A stretch of 64,000 nucleotides of DNA. It comes from an uncultured Desulfovibrio sp. Its GTDB lineage: Bacteria; Desulfobacterota; Desulfovibrionia; Desulfovibrionales; Desulfovibrionaceae. The DNA is taken from positions 1 through 64,000 of the forward strand of contig NZ_CALUYG010000002.1 in assembly GCF_944324935.1 (NCBI RefSeq), in the 5' to 3' direction. This document shows, piece after piece, positions 33,759 through 42,645 of the stretch. Positions within the stretch are counted from its first letter, which is position 1, and every line of letters begins with the position of its first letter. The translations under genes were made by a program, and so were the position numbers. Under the pieces are notes generated by a model, which saw only the letters and a program-made list of their open reading frames with translations, made no database searches and was not told the origin of the DNA.

Positions 33759-33785
33759 GATGACCAGAAGGGATTGGGGAGTCTT

Positions 33786-34226
33786 ATGTCTGATATCGCT
33801 GCCGTTCGTCTGCGTCAGAGAGTTCAGGGCTACGAGCTGCAATTGCTTGCCGCTCGCCGTCTGACCCGTCTGCGAACACGCATGCGGCTGGCGGCGGGCG
33901 AGGCTCCGCAGGATCCCGATCCGACCCCCCGGCGCGGCGTTTATGTGGAGAAGGTCGCGCAGGAAGTGTACGAAAGCCTGCTCTTCACCGGCAGCGACAA
34001 TCCTGTGGTGGAAGAGATCCGCAGGGCGCTCAGCGAGCGGGTGGGCTTTACCATACGCTTTACCTATCCTCCGGGGGAGGGGCTCTGTTTCGTCCGGCAG
34101 GACGACAGGGGGGCCCGCAAGCTCTCTTCCGAGCTGCAGGCCCGCGTACGTCGCCTGTTGTGGCGCATAACACGAGAAAAAATCGACAGGAGCATGCTGG
34201 ACAAGCCCGCTCCTGTCCGGTCCTGA
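33786..34226 (+). CDS. conserved protein upstream of flgM
   Basis: 146 residues, basic, helical at both ends: VRLRQRVQGYELQLLAARRL at the start and LQARVRRLLWRITREKIDRS at the end. The centre VYESLLFTGSDNPVVEEIRRALSERVG leads into a beta-rich stretch FTIRFTYPPGEGLCFVR. I do not recognise a family. It sits behind a sigma28-like promoter and 21 bases before flgM, so it is probably a flagellar accessory or regulatory protein; this is inferred from context only. Confidence 0.7.
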   Translation: MSDIAAVRLRQRVQGYELQLLAARRLTRLRTRMRLAAGEAPQDPDPTPRRGVYVEKVAQEVYESLLFTGSDNPVVEEIRRALSERVGFTIRFTYPPGEGLCFVRQDDRGARKLSSELQARVRRLLWRITREKIDRSMLDKPAPVRS

Positions 34227-34247
34227 TTCGTCAGGCAGGAGGACATG

Positions 34248-34559
34248 ATGGAGATTCAATACTCGTCCGGTTTGCTTGGTTCCGTGCGGGATGTGTATGC
34301 CCAGGGCCGTCTGGAGAATTCCGGCGAACGTCAGCATGCCGCCACGTCGCATGCCGCGGCGCAGGGGGATTCCATAAGCGTCTCGAAGGATGCCATGCTG
34401 CTCAGCGAGGCGCACCGCGTGGCGCAGAATGCGCCCGATGTGCGGGCGGACAAGGTGGAGGCCCTGCGCATGCAGGTCGCCAGCGGGACGTATACGGCCG
34501 ACAGCCGCCTCATTGCCGCCAACCTGCTGCGGGAAGAACCCGCGCTCTTCACCCTTTAA
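34248..34559 (+). CDS. flgM: anti-sigma28 factor FlgM
   Basis: 103 residues, disordered N-terminus and the conserved C-terminal sigma28-binding region VRADKVEALRMQVASGTYTADSRLIAANLL. ATG 34248 lies five bases after AGGAGG; ATG 34245 is an alternative. FlgM holds FliA inactive until it is exported through the finished hook. Followed by a very strong terminator. Confidence 0.9.
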   Translation: MEIQYSSGLLGSVRDVYAQGRLENSGERQHAATSHAAAQGDSISVSKDAMLLSEAHRVAQNAPDVRADKVEALRMQVASGTYTADSRLIAANLLREEPALFTL

Positions 34560-34582
34560 CGTCCTTTTTTGCGTAACGTCCC

Positions 34583-34616
34583 GGGGGAGCACACGTCGGT
34601 GTGCTCCCCCTTTTTT
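34583..34616 (+). terminator. intrinsic terminator of flgM
   Basis: Perfect 12-bp stem GGGGGAGCACAC / GTGTGCTCCCCC, loop GTCG, then six T. Separates flgM from the flgI operon. Confidence 0.96.
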
Positions 34617-34753
34617 CATGCCTTCCGGCGACGTGGCCGGCGGGACGGCATGGGCGGGGGCGTCCGGCACGGCGCCAGACATTTGGCGCAGCCGGCGTGC
34701 CGGTTTTTCTCGTCGCGCATAATAACCGGATATATATTGAATTTTTCTATATA

Positions 34754-34769
34754 TGGCGTGATTTTTGCA
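34754..34769 (+). promoter_or_regulatory. sigma54 promoter of the flgI operon
   Basis: TGGCGTGATTTTTGCA: GG at 34755-34756 and GC at 34767-34768 with ten bases between. It lies in an AT-rich stretch 41 bases before flgI. Sigma54 control of rod/hook genes is usual for polar flagella. Confidence 0.8.
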
Positions 34770-34809
34770 AATTCTCTCATGCCGCAATGTCGGCAGAGGA
34801 GAACAACGA

Positions 34810-35916
34810 ATGAATCTGCATCCGGTCCGCATCGTGTCGTTTCTGCTTGCCCTGTGCGTGCTGTCCCTGCCGGGGCGGGCGGAGGCCGTACGCATCAAGG
34901 ATATCGCCACCTTTTCCGGGGTCCGGGACAACCAGCTCATAGGCTACGGGCTGGTGGTGGGCCTGGCGGGGACAGGTGACAAGAAAAACTCCGTCTTCAC
35001 CCTGAGTTCCATGAAAAACATGATGGATCGCATGGGCATCGGCGTTGATTCCGACGCGCTCAAGATCAAGAACGTGGCCTCGGTCATGGTGACGGCCCGC
35101 ATGCCGGTGTCGGCCAAGCCGGGGACTCGTCTGGACGTGACGGTCTCCTCCGTGGGGGACGCCACGTCCCTGCTGGGCGGCGTGCTGCTGCAAACGGCGC
35201 TCAAGGGCGTGGACGGCAAGATTTATTCCCTGGCGCAAGGCCCGCTGGCCGTGGGTGGCTTCTCCATCAGCGGCGCGGCGTCCCGCGCGGCCCAGAACAT
35301 CCCCACCGTGGGCACCATCCCCGGCGGGGCCATCGTGGAGCGGGCCATCCCCTTTGAATTCAATCAGCAGGACAAGCTGACCCTCAACATGCGCATGGCC
35401 GACTTTTCCACGGCCCAGCAGATCGCGGAACGGCTCAACGAGGCTATGGGCGGGCCCTATGCCAATGCCCAGGACGCCAGCTCCGTTGTGGTCAACGTGC
35501 CGCCGCAATACCGCAGCAACCTCGTGCCGCTCATGGCCTCGGTGGAGAATCTCGAGGTCTCGCCCGATGTGCCGGCCAAGGTCGTCGTGGACGAAAAGAC
35601 GGGCACGGTGGTGCTGGGACGGGATGTGCGCATCTCCCAGGCGGCCGTGGCGCACGGCAATCTCCAGATCGTGGTGCAGGAAAGCGAGCAGGTTTCGCAG
35701 CCCGGTCCCTTCTCGGCTGGTCAGACCGTCGTCACCCCGGGAACGGACATCAACGTGCGGGTGGAGAACCGCCGCCTGATGATGGTGGAAGGGGCCACGC
35801 TCCAGGAGCTGGTGGACGGGCTCAATGCCATCGGGGCCACGCCGCGTGACCTTATTTCAATCCTGAGGACATTGCAGGCATCGGGTTCGCTGCATGCCAG
35901 TCTGGAGGTGATCTAA
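34810..35916 (+). CDS. flgI: flagellar P-ring protein FlgI
   Basis: 368 residues with a signal peptide ([20 protein letters not shown]) for periplasmic export. [32 protein letters not shown] and the C-terminal [26 protein letters not shown] are standard. Start ATG 34810 follows GAGGAGA. The stop TAA shares its last A with the flgJ ATG. Confidence 0.96.
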   Translation: MNLHPVRIVSFLLALCVLSLPGRAEAVRIKDIATFSGVRDNQLIGYGLVVGLAGTGDKKNSVFTLSSMKNMMDRMGIGVDSDALKIKNVASVMVTARMPVSAKPGTRLDVTVSSVGDATSLLGGVLLQTALKGVDGKIYSLAQGPLAVGGFSISGAASRAAQNIPTVGTIPGGAIVERAIPFEFNQQDKLTLNMRMADFSTAQQIAERLNEAMGGPYANAQDASSVVVNVPPQYRSNLVPLMASVENLEVSPDVPAKVVVDEKTGTVVLGRDVRISQAAVAHGNLQIVVQESEQVSQPGPFSAGQTVVTPGTDINVRVENRRLMMVEGATLQELVDGLNAIGATPRDLISILRTLQASGSLHASLEVI

Positions 35917-37427
35917 TGGGCTCTTCACTTGATTCCAGCATGATGCAGGCCTCGCTTGGGCAAAGCCAGGGGCGACAGCTCGAGTTGCAGAACAAGGTAC
36001 GCGGCCTCAATGAATCCGCGTCCAGCCGCCTTACCCCCGAACAGAAGGAAAAGCGGCTGCGGGAAGCCTGCGAGGGCTTTGAGTCCATCTTCATCCAGAA
36101 GATGTGGCAGCAGATGCGCGCCACCCTGCCGCAAAACGGTTTGCTGCACAGCCGGGATGAAAAGATGTGGCAGGACATGTACGACCAGGAACTGGCCAAG
36201 TCCATGGCCAGCGTGGGCGGCATCGGGCTGGCGGACATGATGTATGAACAGCTCTCGCGCAATCTGGTGTCGGCCAGTCGCGGCACGGCCGGGGCGAGCG
36301 GCCGGTCGGCGGCCTTTGTGGCCGAAGCCGCGCCGCTGGTCACGCCCGCGGCGGAAAAGCCGGCCGCAGACAGACCGGCAACCGCCGTGGCGGTCGCCGA
36401 CGCTGACGGTGTCCCGTCGATGGCTGCCATGTATGAAGGCTTCGCGCCGGTGAATGGGGTGGTGGATCAGAACGCCGCCGCGGCCCCGCAGGCGCGGCCC
36501 TCCGCCCAGCAGCAGCCGGCGGCCCTGCAGCCGCCCGCCGCGCCGCAGCCGGCACAGCGACAGATCGAGGTGCGCCGGCATCAGCGGTCCTCTGACCAGC
36601 TTTCGGGATTGCAGATGGCCCAGCAGGCCCAGCGTCAGGCCGGAGACAAGCTGGGCAACGGCATCCGTCCCGCCTCGCGACGCCGGCGGCAGGAGGAGAA
36701 TGCCTGGCAGGCGACCCAGCCCGCCCAGGCGGCAAGCGTGACGCCGCAAGTCGCCGGATATGCGCCGGCGGCCAGCCAGGCTGGCGGTCAGGTAGGCAGT
36801 CCGGCCGCCCTGCAAGCGGCCATGCAGCCGCCGCTGACGCCCGGTCAGATCGCGCAGCCAGCGGCCCCCTTCGCCCAGCCCGGCCTGACCGGGACAGTGA
36901 ACGTCGCGGCGGCCCAGCCCGCCCAGCCCGCGGCCCAGCCGGCCAGCGGTCAGGATGTGGTGCGCGTCCGCTACCAGACCAATATCCCGCAGCAGGCGCA
37001 GCAACTGCGGCAGGGGCTCAATCAGGACCTCATCCGCACGCTCAACGTGGACGCCGGCGGGCAGAAGGCCGGACAGGGCATCCGGGCCTATCATGCGCAG
37101 GGCGCCGGCGCCGCCGCCCGGCAGACCATCCAGACGCCGCAGGCCGCCCAGCTTGAGGCTTCACAGTTACAGGCCCACATGCAGCAGCAGAACCTGAACG
37201 CTCTGCAGGGGCAGCCGCAGGCCGGACAGGCCCCCGTGGCCCCGCTGAGCGGCGCGCAGGCCACGGCGCAGGCCCAGCCACAGCAGCAGATGCCCGCCTC
37301 GGGCATCCCGCCGCTGACGGCGCCGCATGCCAGCATGGGCCATACGTCCGTCATCCAGCCCGGGAAGGCGGGCAAGGAGCCGCGCCTGAGCGCGGAGGAA
37401 GCGCTCATCGCGGGCGTGCCCATGTAG
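35916..37427 (+). CDS. flgJ: FlgJ rod-scaffold protein with long Gln/Ala/Pro tail, no muramidase
   Basis: 503 residues. About residues 40-115 form the FlgJ rod-binding domain (ACEGFESIFIQKMWQQMRATLP...MYDQELAKSMASVGGIGLADMMYEQL). The remaining 380 residues are low complexity rich in Gln, Ala, Pro and Gly, with no glucosaminidase, lytic transglycosylase or M23 motif. Its ATG overlaps the flgI stop (TAATG), with GGAGG upstream. Rod passage through peptidoglycan therefore needs a hydrolase encoded elsewhere. Confidence 0.88.
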   Translation: MGSSLDSSMMQASLGQSQGRQLELQNKVRGLNESASSRLTPEQKEKRLREACEGFESIFIQKMWQQMRATLPQNGLLHSRDEKMWQDMYDQELAKSMASVGGIGLADMMYEQLSRNLVSASRGTAGASGRSAAFVAEAAPLVTPAAEKPAADRPATAVAVADADGVPSMAAMYEGFAPVNGVVDQNAAAAPQARPSAQQQPAALQPPAAPQPAQRQIEVRRHQRSSDQLSGLQMAQQAQRQAGDKLGNGIRPASRRRRQEENAWQATQPAQAASVTPQVAGYAPAASQAGGQVGSPAALQAAMQPPLTPGQIAQPAAPFAQPGLTGTVNVAAAQPAQPAAQPASGQDVVRVRYQTNIPQQAQQLRQGLNQDLIRTLNVDAGGQKAGQGIRAYHAQGAGAAARQTIQTPQAAQLEASQLQAHMQQQNLNALQGQPQAGQAPVAPLSGAQATAQAQPQQQMPASGIPPLTAPHASMGHTSVIQPGKAGKEPRLSAEEALIAGVPM

Positions 37428-37441
37428 CCCTGTTCCATAAT

Positions 37442-37457
37442 CGGCATACCTTTTGCA
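37442..37457 (+). promoter_or_regulatory. sigma54 promoter of flgN-flgK-flgL
   Basis: CGGCATACCTTTTGCA: GG at 37443-37444 and GC at 37455-37456 with ten bases between; only the first base departs from consensus. It starts 15 bases after the flgJ stop. Confidence 0.72.
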
Positions 37458-37478
37458 CAATTGAGTGTGCACGCTCTT

Positions 37479-37501
37479 CCGGCGGCAGAAAATGCCGCCG
37501 G
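37479..37501 (+). promoter_or_regulatory. hairpin in the flgN leader
   Basis: Perfect 9-bp stem CCGGCGGCA / TGCCGCCGG with loop GAAAA, between the sigma54 start (near 37468) and the flgN ribosome site GCGGAGGG. No T run, so not a terminator; possibly an mRNA stabiliser or translation control element. Confidence 0.5.
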
Positions 37502-37520
37502 TCGCGTAAGCGGAGGGTGC

Positions 37521-38012
37521 ATGTCAATATGCAAGGATATGCCTATGTTTCAGATCGTTAGCCAATCGCTGCGACGCCAGTCAAAGGCGCTGTCGCTGCT
37601 GTTCGAGCTGCTGGAAGAGGAATATTTTTCCATCATGGAGCGCAAGACGGATGCCGTGGTCGCCCTGGAATTCTCCCTGCAGGAGCTCATTCGCCAGATC
37701 GCGGTGGAAAAGAGCTGCGTGATCCGCACACTCGAAGGAAAGCGTGTGCTTGCGTATGCCGAAAGTCTGCCGGAAGAGCAGGCCGACGAGTTGCGAAGCA
37801 TTTTTGCTGAAGTGGACAGGGGGGAACAGCGTGCGGCGCGTCAGGCGTCCCGCAACGCCCAGCTTTCGCTTGCGCTGCTCGATCAGAGCACGCGCAATCT
37901 CCGACATCTGACCAGACAGGTCACCCCCCCGGATGCCGAAATCTACGGTTCGCAGGGGACCATGTGCTACAAGGCACATCCTGATGCGGCCATTATTTCC
38001 GGGAGGCTGTGA
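37521..38012 (+). CDS. flgN: flagellar chaperone FlgN-like
   Basis: 163 residues, long-helical. LSLLFELLEEEYFSIMERKTDAVVALEFSLQELIRQIA is the FlgN-type pattern (chaperone for FlgK and FlgL). Chosen start ATG 37521 has GGAGG upstream; ATGs at 37539 and 37545 are alternatives. Placement directly before flgK and flgL supports the call. Confidence 0.83.
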   Translation: MSICKDMPMFQIVSQSLRRQSKALSLLFELLEEEYFSIMERKTDAVVALEFSLQELIRQIAVEKSCVIRTLEGKRVLAYAESLPEEQADELRSIFAEVDRGEQRAARQASRNAQLSLALLDQSTRNLRHLTRQVTPPDAEIYGSQGTMCYKAHPDAAIISGRL

Positions 38013-38014
38013 GT

Positions 38015-40141
38015 ATGCTGAGTGGTTTGATGAGTATAGGGAAGTCCGCCCTTAACGCCTCGCAGGCGTGGATATCCGTCACCGGCAACAATATCGCCAA
38101 TGCGGATACGGAAGGTTACTCGCGCCAGTATGTTGATCAGCGCGATTCCTACTCCATGACGACCAAGCCCGGCGCCCAGGGGATGGGCGTGAATGCCCAG
38201 CAGGTGTTGCGCTATTACGACGCCTTCCTGGAGCGTTCCTATGTGCGCCAGTCCACGGTATCCTCCCGCTGGAACGAACAGGATACCATCATGACCTCGC
38301 TGGAAGGGCTGTTCAACGAATCCAACCGCTCCGGCCTGAATTCCGCCATGGGGCTCTTTTTCGAGGCCTGGCAGGATCTGGCGCTCTACCCCGACAGCAC
38401 GGCCCATCGTGAGGCCCTGCTTTCCTACGCCGATTCCATGCGGGACATGTTCTCCTCCACGGTGGACAGCATCAAGCAGCTCCAGAGTGAGATGGACAAG
38501 TCCATCGACGAGGCCGTTTCCCGCGTCAATGAGATCTCCAAGGCCATCGCCGAGCTCAACAAGCAGATCACGGCCAATACGGTCGACGGTATCAGCAACC
38601 CCAACAATCTGTATGATGAACGCGACCGTCTGGTGCGCGAACTGGCGACCCTTGTGGATGTGGAGACCGTCGACAACGGCAAGGGCAACTTCCAGGTGCA
38701 GCTGACCACCGGCCAGCCGCTGGTGGATGGCCAGCAGTCCTGGGAGATCGAGATGCTGGGCCCGCAGGCCGAAAACCGCCTGAAGCCGGAATCCACCTAT
38801 CAGGGGCAGATCGAATTCGACGGTTCCGACGGCTTTGAGTACACGGTGGAGATCGTCAACGGCGGCAATGTGGGCGACACCCCGCCGCCGCAGTTCCGCG
38901 TCTCCCTTGACGGCGGCAAGACCTGGCTGCGTGACGATAACGGACAGGAACTGCGCTACGACATTACGGACAATGACGGCGACGGCAAGGTGGACCCGGT
39001 TCAGGTGAAGAATCTGACCATCTCCTTCACCGACACGCAGAATTTCCACGCCGGGGACTGCTTCGACATCGTGCCCAAGCGCGCCCTCTACTGGATCGAG
39101 CCCACCCGCGGGCCGGAAAACATCACGCCTCAGCAGTACCTCAACGGTACTGAGAATACCGACCGTGTGACCGGCGGCAAGCTGGCCTCCTACTTCAACA
39201 TCCGTGACGACAACTGCAACCGTTATCTGGACGAAGTCAACGCCACGGCCGAAGCCCTCATCTGGGAAGTGAACCGCCTGCACAGTCAGGGCGTCGGCCT
39301 GAAGCCGCTGGACTACGCGCAGGGCACGCAGACCATCGGGGCCATCGATCAGGCCCTGGGCTCGCCGCAGGCCATGCATGCCTACAGCGACCGTCTCCAG
39401 GCGGGCAACGTCAATTTCCATTTCTACAACAAGACCACCGGGGATCACGTCTCCTCCGGCATGCTGGACTTCGACGCCGCCACGCCCGGCATCCAGAATT
39501 TCGATCCTTCGGTGCATACGCTGGAGGATGTGCGCGACGCCATCAATACGTCCTTCCCGGATGGCGCGGGCAACAATATGCTCAAGGCCACCATCCAGGA
39601 CGGCAGGCTGCTTATCGAGGTCAACCCCGACAGCAACGTCAGCTTTGCCATGGGGGCGGACAGCAGCGGCCTCATGGCCGCCCTGGGCATCAACAGCTTC
39701 TTCTCCGGCAGCAATGCCGTGGACATGGCCATCAACGACATGCTCTATCAGGACGCGGACTATGTGGCCGCGGGCCGCGTCAACGGTCAGTACCAGATGA
39801 ACGTGGGCGACAACTCCCTGGCCAACGACATGGGCCTTTTGTCCACCAAGAATGTGGTGATCTCCACCGTCTGGAAGACCGTGGATAACCAGAGCATCAC
39901 CTCGTACTATTCCAACCTCGTCACCACCGTGGGCTCGGACCGTCTCCAGTCCAAGACCAATGCGGAATACAACACCACCCTCACCCAGGATCTGGATGAT
40001 CGCGTGGCTTCCGTGTCCGGGGTCAATCTGGACGAGGAACTGGCAAATCTCATCAAGTACCAGAGTTCCTACACCGCGGCGGCCAAGCTCATCACCACGG
40101 CCGACCAGATGCTGGAAACCCTGCTGGGGCTCAAGCAATAG
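38015..40141 (+). CDS. flgK: flagellar hook-associated protein 1 FlgK
   Basis: 708 residues, longer than most FlgK. N-terminal SIGKSALNASQAWISVTGNNIANADTEGYSRQ and C-terminal GVNLDEELANLIKYQSSYTAAAKLITTADQMLETLL helices are the D0/D1 regions. The middle holds an extra beta-rich domain with an Asp-box-like SLDGGKTW near residue 300. ATG 38015 has GGGAGG eight bases upstream; GTG 38009 is in frame but too close to that site. Confidence 0.95.
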   Translation: MLSGLMSIGKSALNASQAWISVTGNNIANADTEGYSRQYVDQRDSYSMTTKPGAQGMGVNAQQVLRYYDAFLERSYVRQSTVSSRWNEQDTIMTSLEGLFNESNRSGLNSAMGLFFEAWQDLALYPDSTAHREALLSYADSMRDMFSSTVDSIKQLQSEMDKSIDEAVSRVNEISKAIAELNKQITANTVDGISNPNNLYDERDRLVRELATLVDVETVDNGKGNFQVQLTTGQPLVDGQQSWEIEMLGPQAENRLKPESTYQGQIEFDGSDGFEYTVEIVNGGNVGDTPPPQFRVSLDGGKTWLRDDNGQELRYDITDNDGDGKVDPVQVKNLTISFTDTQNFHAGDCFDIVPKRALYWIEPTRGPENITPQQYLNGTENTDRVTGGKLASYFNIRDDNCNRYLDEVNATAEALIWEVNRLHSQGVGLKPLDYAQGTQTIGAIDQALGSPQAMHAYSDRLQAGNVNFHFYNKTTGDHVSSGMLDFDAATPGIQNFDPSVHTLEDVRDAINTSFPDGAGNNMLKATIQDGRLLIEVNPDSNVSFAMGADSSGLMAALGINSFFSGSNAVDMAINDMLYQDADYVAAGRVNGQYQMNVGDNSLANDMGLLSTKNVVISTVWKTVDNQSITSYYSNLVTTVGSDRLQSKTNAEYNTTLTQDLDDRVASVSGVNLDEELANLIKYQSSYTAAAKLITTADQMLETLLGLKQ

Positions 40142-40162
40142 GGGACGAAGGAGGGGACAATC

Positions 40163-41728
40163 ATGGCTATCCGCGTAACACAGCGCAATATGTACGGCAG
40201 CATGATCAACAACATGCAGAACAGCCTTGCCGCCTACATGGAAAGCACCATGCAGGGCTCGACGCAAAAGCGCATCAATCGTCCGTCGGACGATCCCGCC
40301 GGGACGTTCCGGGTGCTGACCGCCCGCAATCAGATCCAGAATACGGATCAGTACAAGACCAATGTGGAGACCGCCAAGGGCTGGCTCCAGCTGGCCGACA
40401 ATGTGGTGGCCACCCAGACCAGCAATATCCTGACTCAGCTCAAGGAGCTGGCCGAACAGGCCTCCACGGACACCTATACCGCCGAACAGCGCAAGATCAT
40501 GGCTGACGAAGCGCGTGCGCTCTTCGGCACCCTGCTCAATCTGGGCAATACGGAATTCGACGGCAAGAGCATTTTTGCCGGGCATCGCTATGACAGCAAT
40601 GCCTTCGAGGAAAGCCTCGCCGTGACCTCCTGGGACGAGAACTGGAGCGAGGCCGCCAATGAAGGCGCCTTCAGCATCGAAGGTTCCTCCAAGAGCACCA
40701 TCATGGTGCAGTTCACCAGCGACGGCACCGTGGGCGACGACGATCTGACCTACCGCTGGTCCGCCGACGGCGGCGACACCTGGACGGAAGGCACGCTGGC
40801 GGCCAATGCCGACCCCAACGCCTCCTTCACCATCGACGCCAACGGGGTGACGCTCACCGTGTCGAGCAGATTGCAGGTCAGCGCCGCCGATGTGGATGCC
40901 GGCCCCGGCGCCAATAACGGGACCCTGCTCTATATCCGGCCGACAGCCGAGTACAAGGGCGACGACAACAATCCCCCGCCGGACATCGTGGTCATGGGCG
41001 GGCAGGACGGCCTGGGCAAGGATCAGGTCACCGCGACGGGCAACTTCGGCAAGGACGTGCTGGTGCGCTTCGATACGGCGGCGGATCTTGCCAACCCCAA
41101 CAGCGAGTTCACCTACTCCTACAGCACCGACGGCGGCAACAACTGGGTGACGGCCAAGGGCACGACCACCGGCGGCAACAGCCTGCGCCTGACCATCCCC
41201 GGCGGCTACATGGATTTCGACACCACCGGCGTAGCCGGCGGCTCCACCATCCCGGCGGGCGCGCAAATCATGGTGCATCCCGACCGCGCTGACCTCAATT
41301 ACGAGATCATGGAAGACACCTACGTCTCCGTGAACAGCGTGGGCATGGAGATCTTCGGCGGCTACTATCAGGGCAAGCCCGCCCTGCCCACCGAACAGAA
41401 CGTCTTTGAACTGGCGGGCGAATTCATCGCCTACCTGGAATGCGACAACCGTGACGGCTGCGCCCAGGTGCTGGCCAAGCTGACCAATGACTGCATGCCC
41501 TACGTGGAGTCCCAGGCCGCCAAGATCGGCGCCAAGGAAAACCGCGTGGAGACCGTGTACGACATCCTGGATTTCCGCAAGCTGGACCAGCAGGAGCTGC
41601 TGAGCAACGTGGAAGACATCGACCTGACGGAACTGCTGACCAATCTTACGCGCCAGCAGATGACCTACAGCATGGTGCTGCAGTCATCCTCCATGATCAT
41701 GCAGCTCAATCTTTCCAATTTCCTCTAA
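40163..41728 (+). CDS. flgL: flagellar hook-associated protein 3 FlgL
   Basis: 521 residues against about 300-400 for many FlgL. N-terminus [19 protein letters not shown] and [21 protein letters not shown]-terminus [30 protein letters not shown]. Between them lie two related modules of about 100 residues, with [11 protein letters not shown] near 199 and [11 protein letters not shown] near 320. GAAGGAGGG precedes ATG 40163. Followed by csrA after ten bases. Confidence 0.93.
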   Translation: MAIRVTQRNMYGSMINNMQNSLAAYMESTMQGSTQKRINRPSDDPAGTFRVLTARNQIQNTDQYKTNVETAKGWLQLADNVVATQTSNILTQLKELAEQASTDTYTAEQRKIMADEARALFGTLLNLGNTEFDGKSIFAGHRYDSNAFEESLAVTSWDENWSEAANEGAFSIEGSSKSTIMVQFTSDGTVGDDDLTYRWSADGGDTWTEGTLAANADPNASFTIDANGVTLTVSSRLQVSAADVDAGPGANNGTLLYIRPTAEYKGDDNNPPPDIVVMGGQDGLGKDQVTATGNFGKDVLVRFDTAADLANPNSEFTYSYSTDGGNNWVTAKGTTTGGNSLRLTIPGGYMDFDTTGVAGGSTIPAGAQIMVHPDRADLNYEIMEDTYVSVNSVGMEIFGGYYQGKPALPTEQNVFELAGEFIAYLECDNRDGCAQVLAKLTNDCMPYVESQAAKIGAKENRVETVYDILDFRKLDQQELLSNVEDIDLTELLTNLTRQQMTYSMVLQSSSMIMQLNLSNFL

Positions 41729-41738
41729 TGGTCGGCAT

Positions 41739-41975
41739 ATGCTCATACTTGCCCGCCGCCCAGGGGAAAGCATCTGTCTTGGTGAAAATATACGTATAAC
41801 CGTGTTGAGCATGCAGGGGAAACAGGTCAAATTGGGACTGGATATCCCCGCCGACACGACAGTATACAGAGAAGAGCTTTACAAACGCGCTGAAGAAGAG
41901 AACAAAGGCGCCATTCCCTCTAACAATGAAGACCTTATGGTGGCATTGCAGCTATGGAAGAGAAAAAAGCCCTAG
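41739..41975 (+). CDS. csrA: carbon storage regulator CsrA
   Basis: 78 residues. [43 protein letters not shown] is canonical CsrA. It binds GGA motifs in mRNA leaders and represses translation. Its own ribosome site is weak, so it may be coupled to flgL. It overlaps fliW by 22 bases. Confidence 0.96.
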   Translation: MLILARRPGESICLGENIRITVLSMQGKQVKLGLDIPADTTVYREELYKRAEEENKGAIPSNNEDLMVALQLWKRKKP

Positions 41976-42427
41976 AGATCGACACCCGTCTTGGCCGTCG
42001 GAGCATCGAAGCCGACAAGATCATCAACTTCCCCCGCGGCCTGGCCGGACTGGAAAACGAGCACTTCTTCACCTTGCTGCAGATCCAGCAGGGCGGGGCG
42101 CTGCTTATCCTGCAAAGCACGCAGACGCCCACGCTGGGCCTGATGGTCACCGACCCCTACAGCTTCCTGGAGTCTTACCCCGTCATCATCGGCGATGCGG
42201 AACAGATGCTGCTGGGGCTCGAAAAACCCGAAGATGCGGCCATCCTGGTGACGGTGTCCATCCCTATGGGCAAGCCGGAGGAAGCCTGCCTCAATCTGAG
42301 CGGCCCCATCGTCATCAATTTCAAGACGCGCGTGGGCCTGCAGGTGCCGCAGTCCGGCGACGGACCGCAGAAGGTCAGCTTCCGCGAAGTATTTGAACGC
42401 ATGAGCCAGAAAGGCGAAAAGGCCTAG
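41954..42427 (+). CDS. fliW: flagellar assembly factor FliW
   Basis: 157 residues. [21 protein letters not shown] and the C-terminal [14 protein letters not shown] are FliW motifs. FliW binds CsrA and flagellin alternately, tying flagellin synthesis to filament assembly. Start ATG 41954 lies inside csrA. Ends the flagellar block; two terminators follow. Confidence 0.95.
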   Translation: MEEKKALEIDTRLGRRSIEADKIINFPRGLAGLENEHFFTLLQIQQGGALLILQSTQTPTLGLMVTDPYSFLESYPVIIGDAEQMLLGLEKPEDAAILVTVSIPMGKPEEACLNLSGPIVINFKTRVGLQVPQSGDGPQKVSFREVFERMSQKGEKA

Positions 42428-42446
42428 TCCGGCCCCGGCGGATGCG

Positions 42447-42495
42447 AACAGCGGCGTCGGACAGGGTATCTGTCCGACGCCGCTGTTGCTTTTTT
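42447..42495 (+). terminator. very strong intrinsic terminator of the flagellar block
   Basis: Perfect 18-bp stem AACAGCGGCGTCGGACAG / CTGTCCGACGCCGCTGTT with loop GGTAT, then GC and six T. Confidence 0.97.
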
Positions 42496-42522
42496 ATCTT
42501 TCAGGCAGGAAACAAAAGCAAA

Positions 42523-42561
42523 CCGCCTCCCGCGGATTGTACGGGAGGCGGGTGTTTTTTT
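42523..42561. terminator. second, probably bidirectional terminator
   Basis: CCGCCTCCCG / CGGGAGGCGG with a nine-base loop. Seven T follow on the plus strand, and TTTGCTTTTG follows on the minus strand, so it can also end the lactate dehydrogenase operon that converges here. Confidence 0.85.
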
Positions 42562-42645
42562 CGCGGCGACCGGCTGCCGCACGGCCCGGGGGACGAGCGC
42601 GCCATCCCGGCACGGTGCGCCCCCCGGCGGTTCGCTTGCCGGTCG

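Noticed and set aside
37967..41278. 1103-residue open frame on the minus strand
   Set aside because: Antisense shadow of flgK-flgL created by high GC; the plus strand encodes recognisable flagellar proteins.
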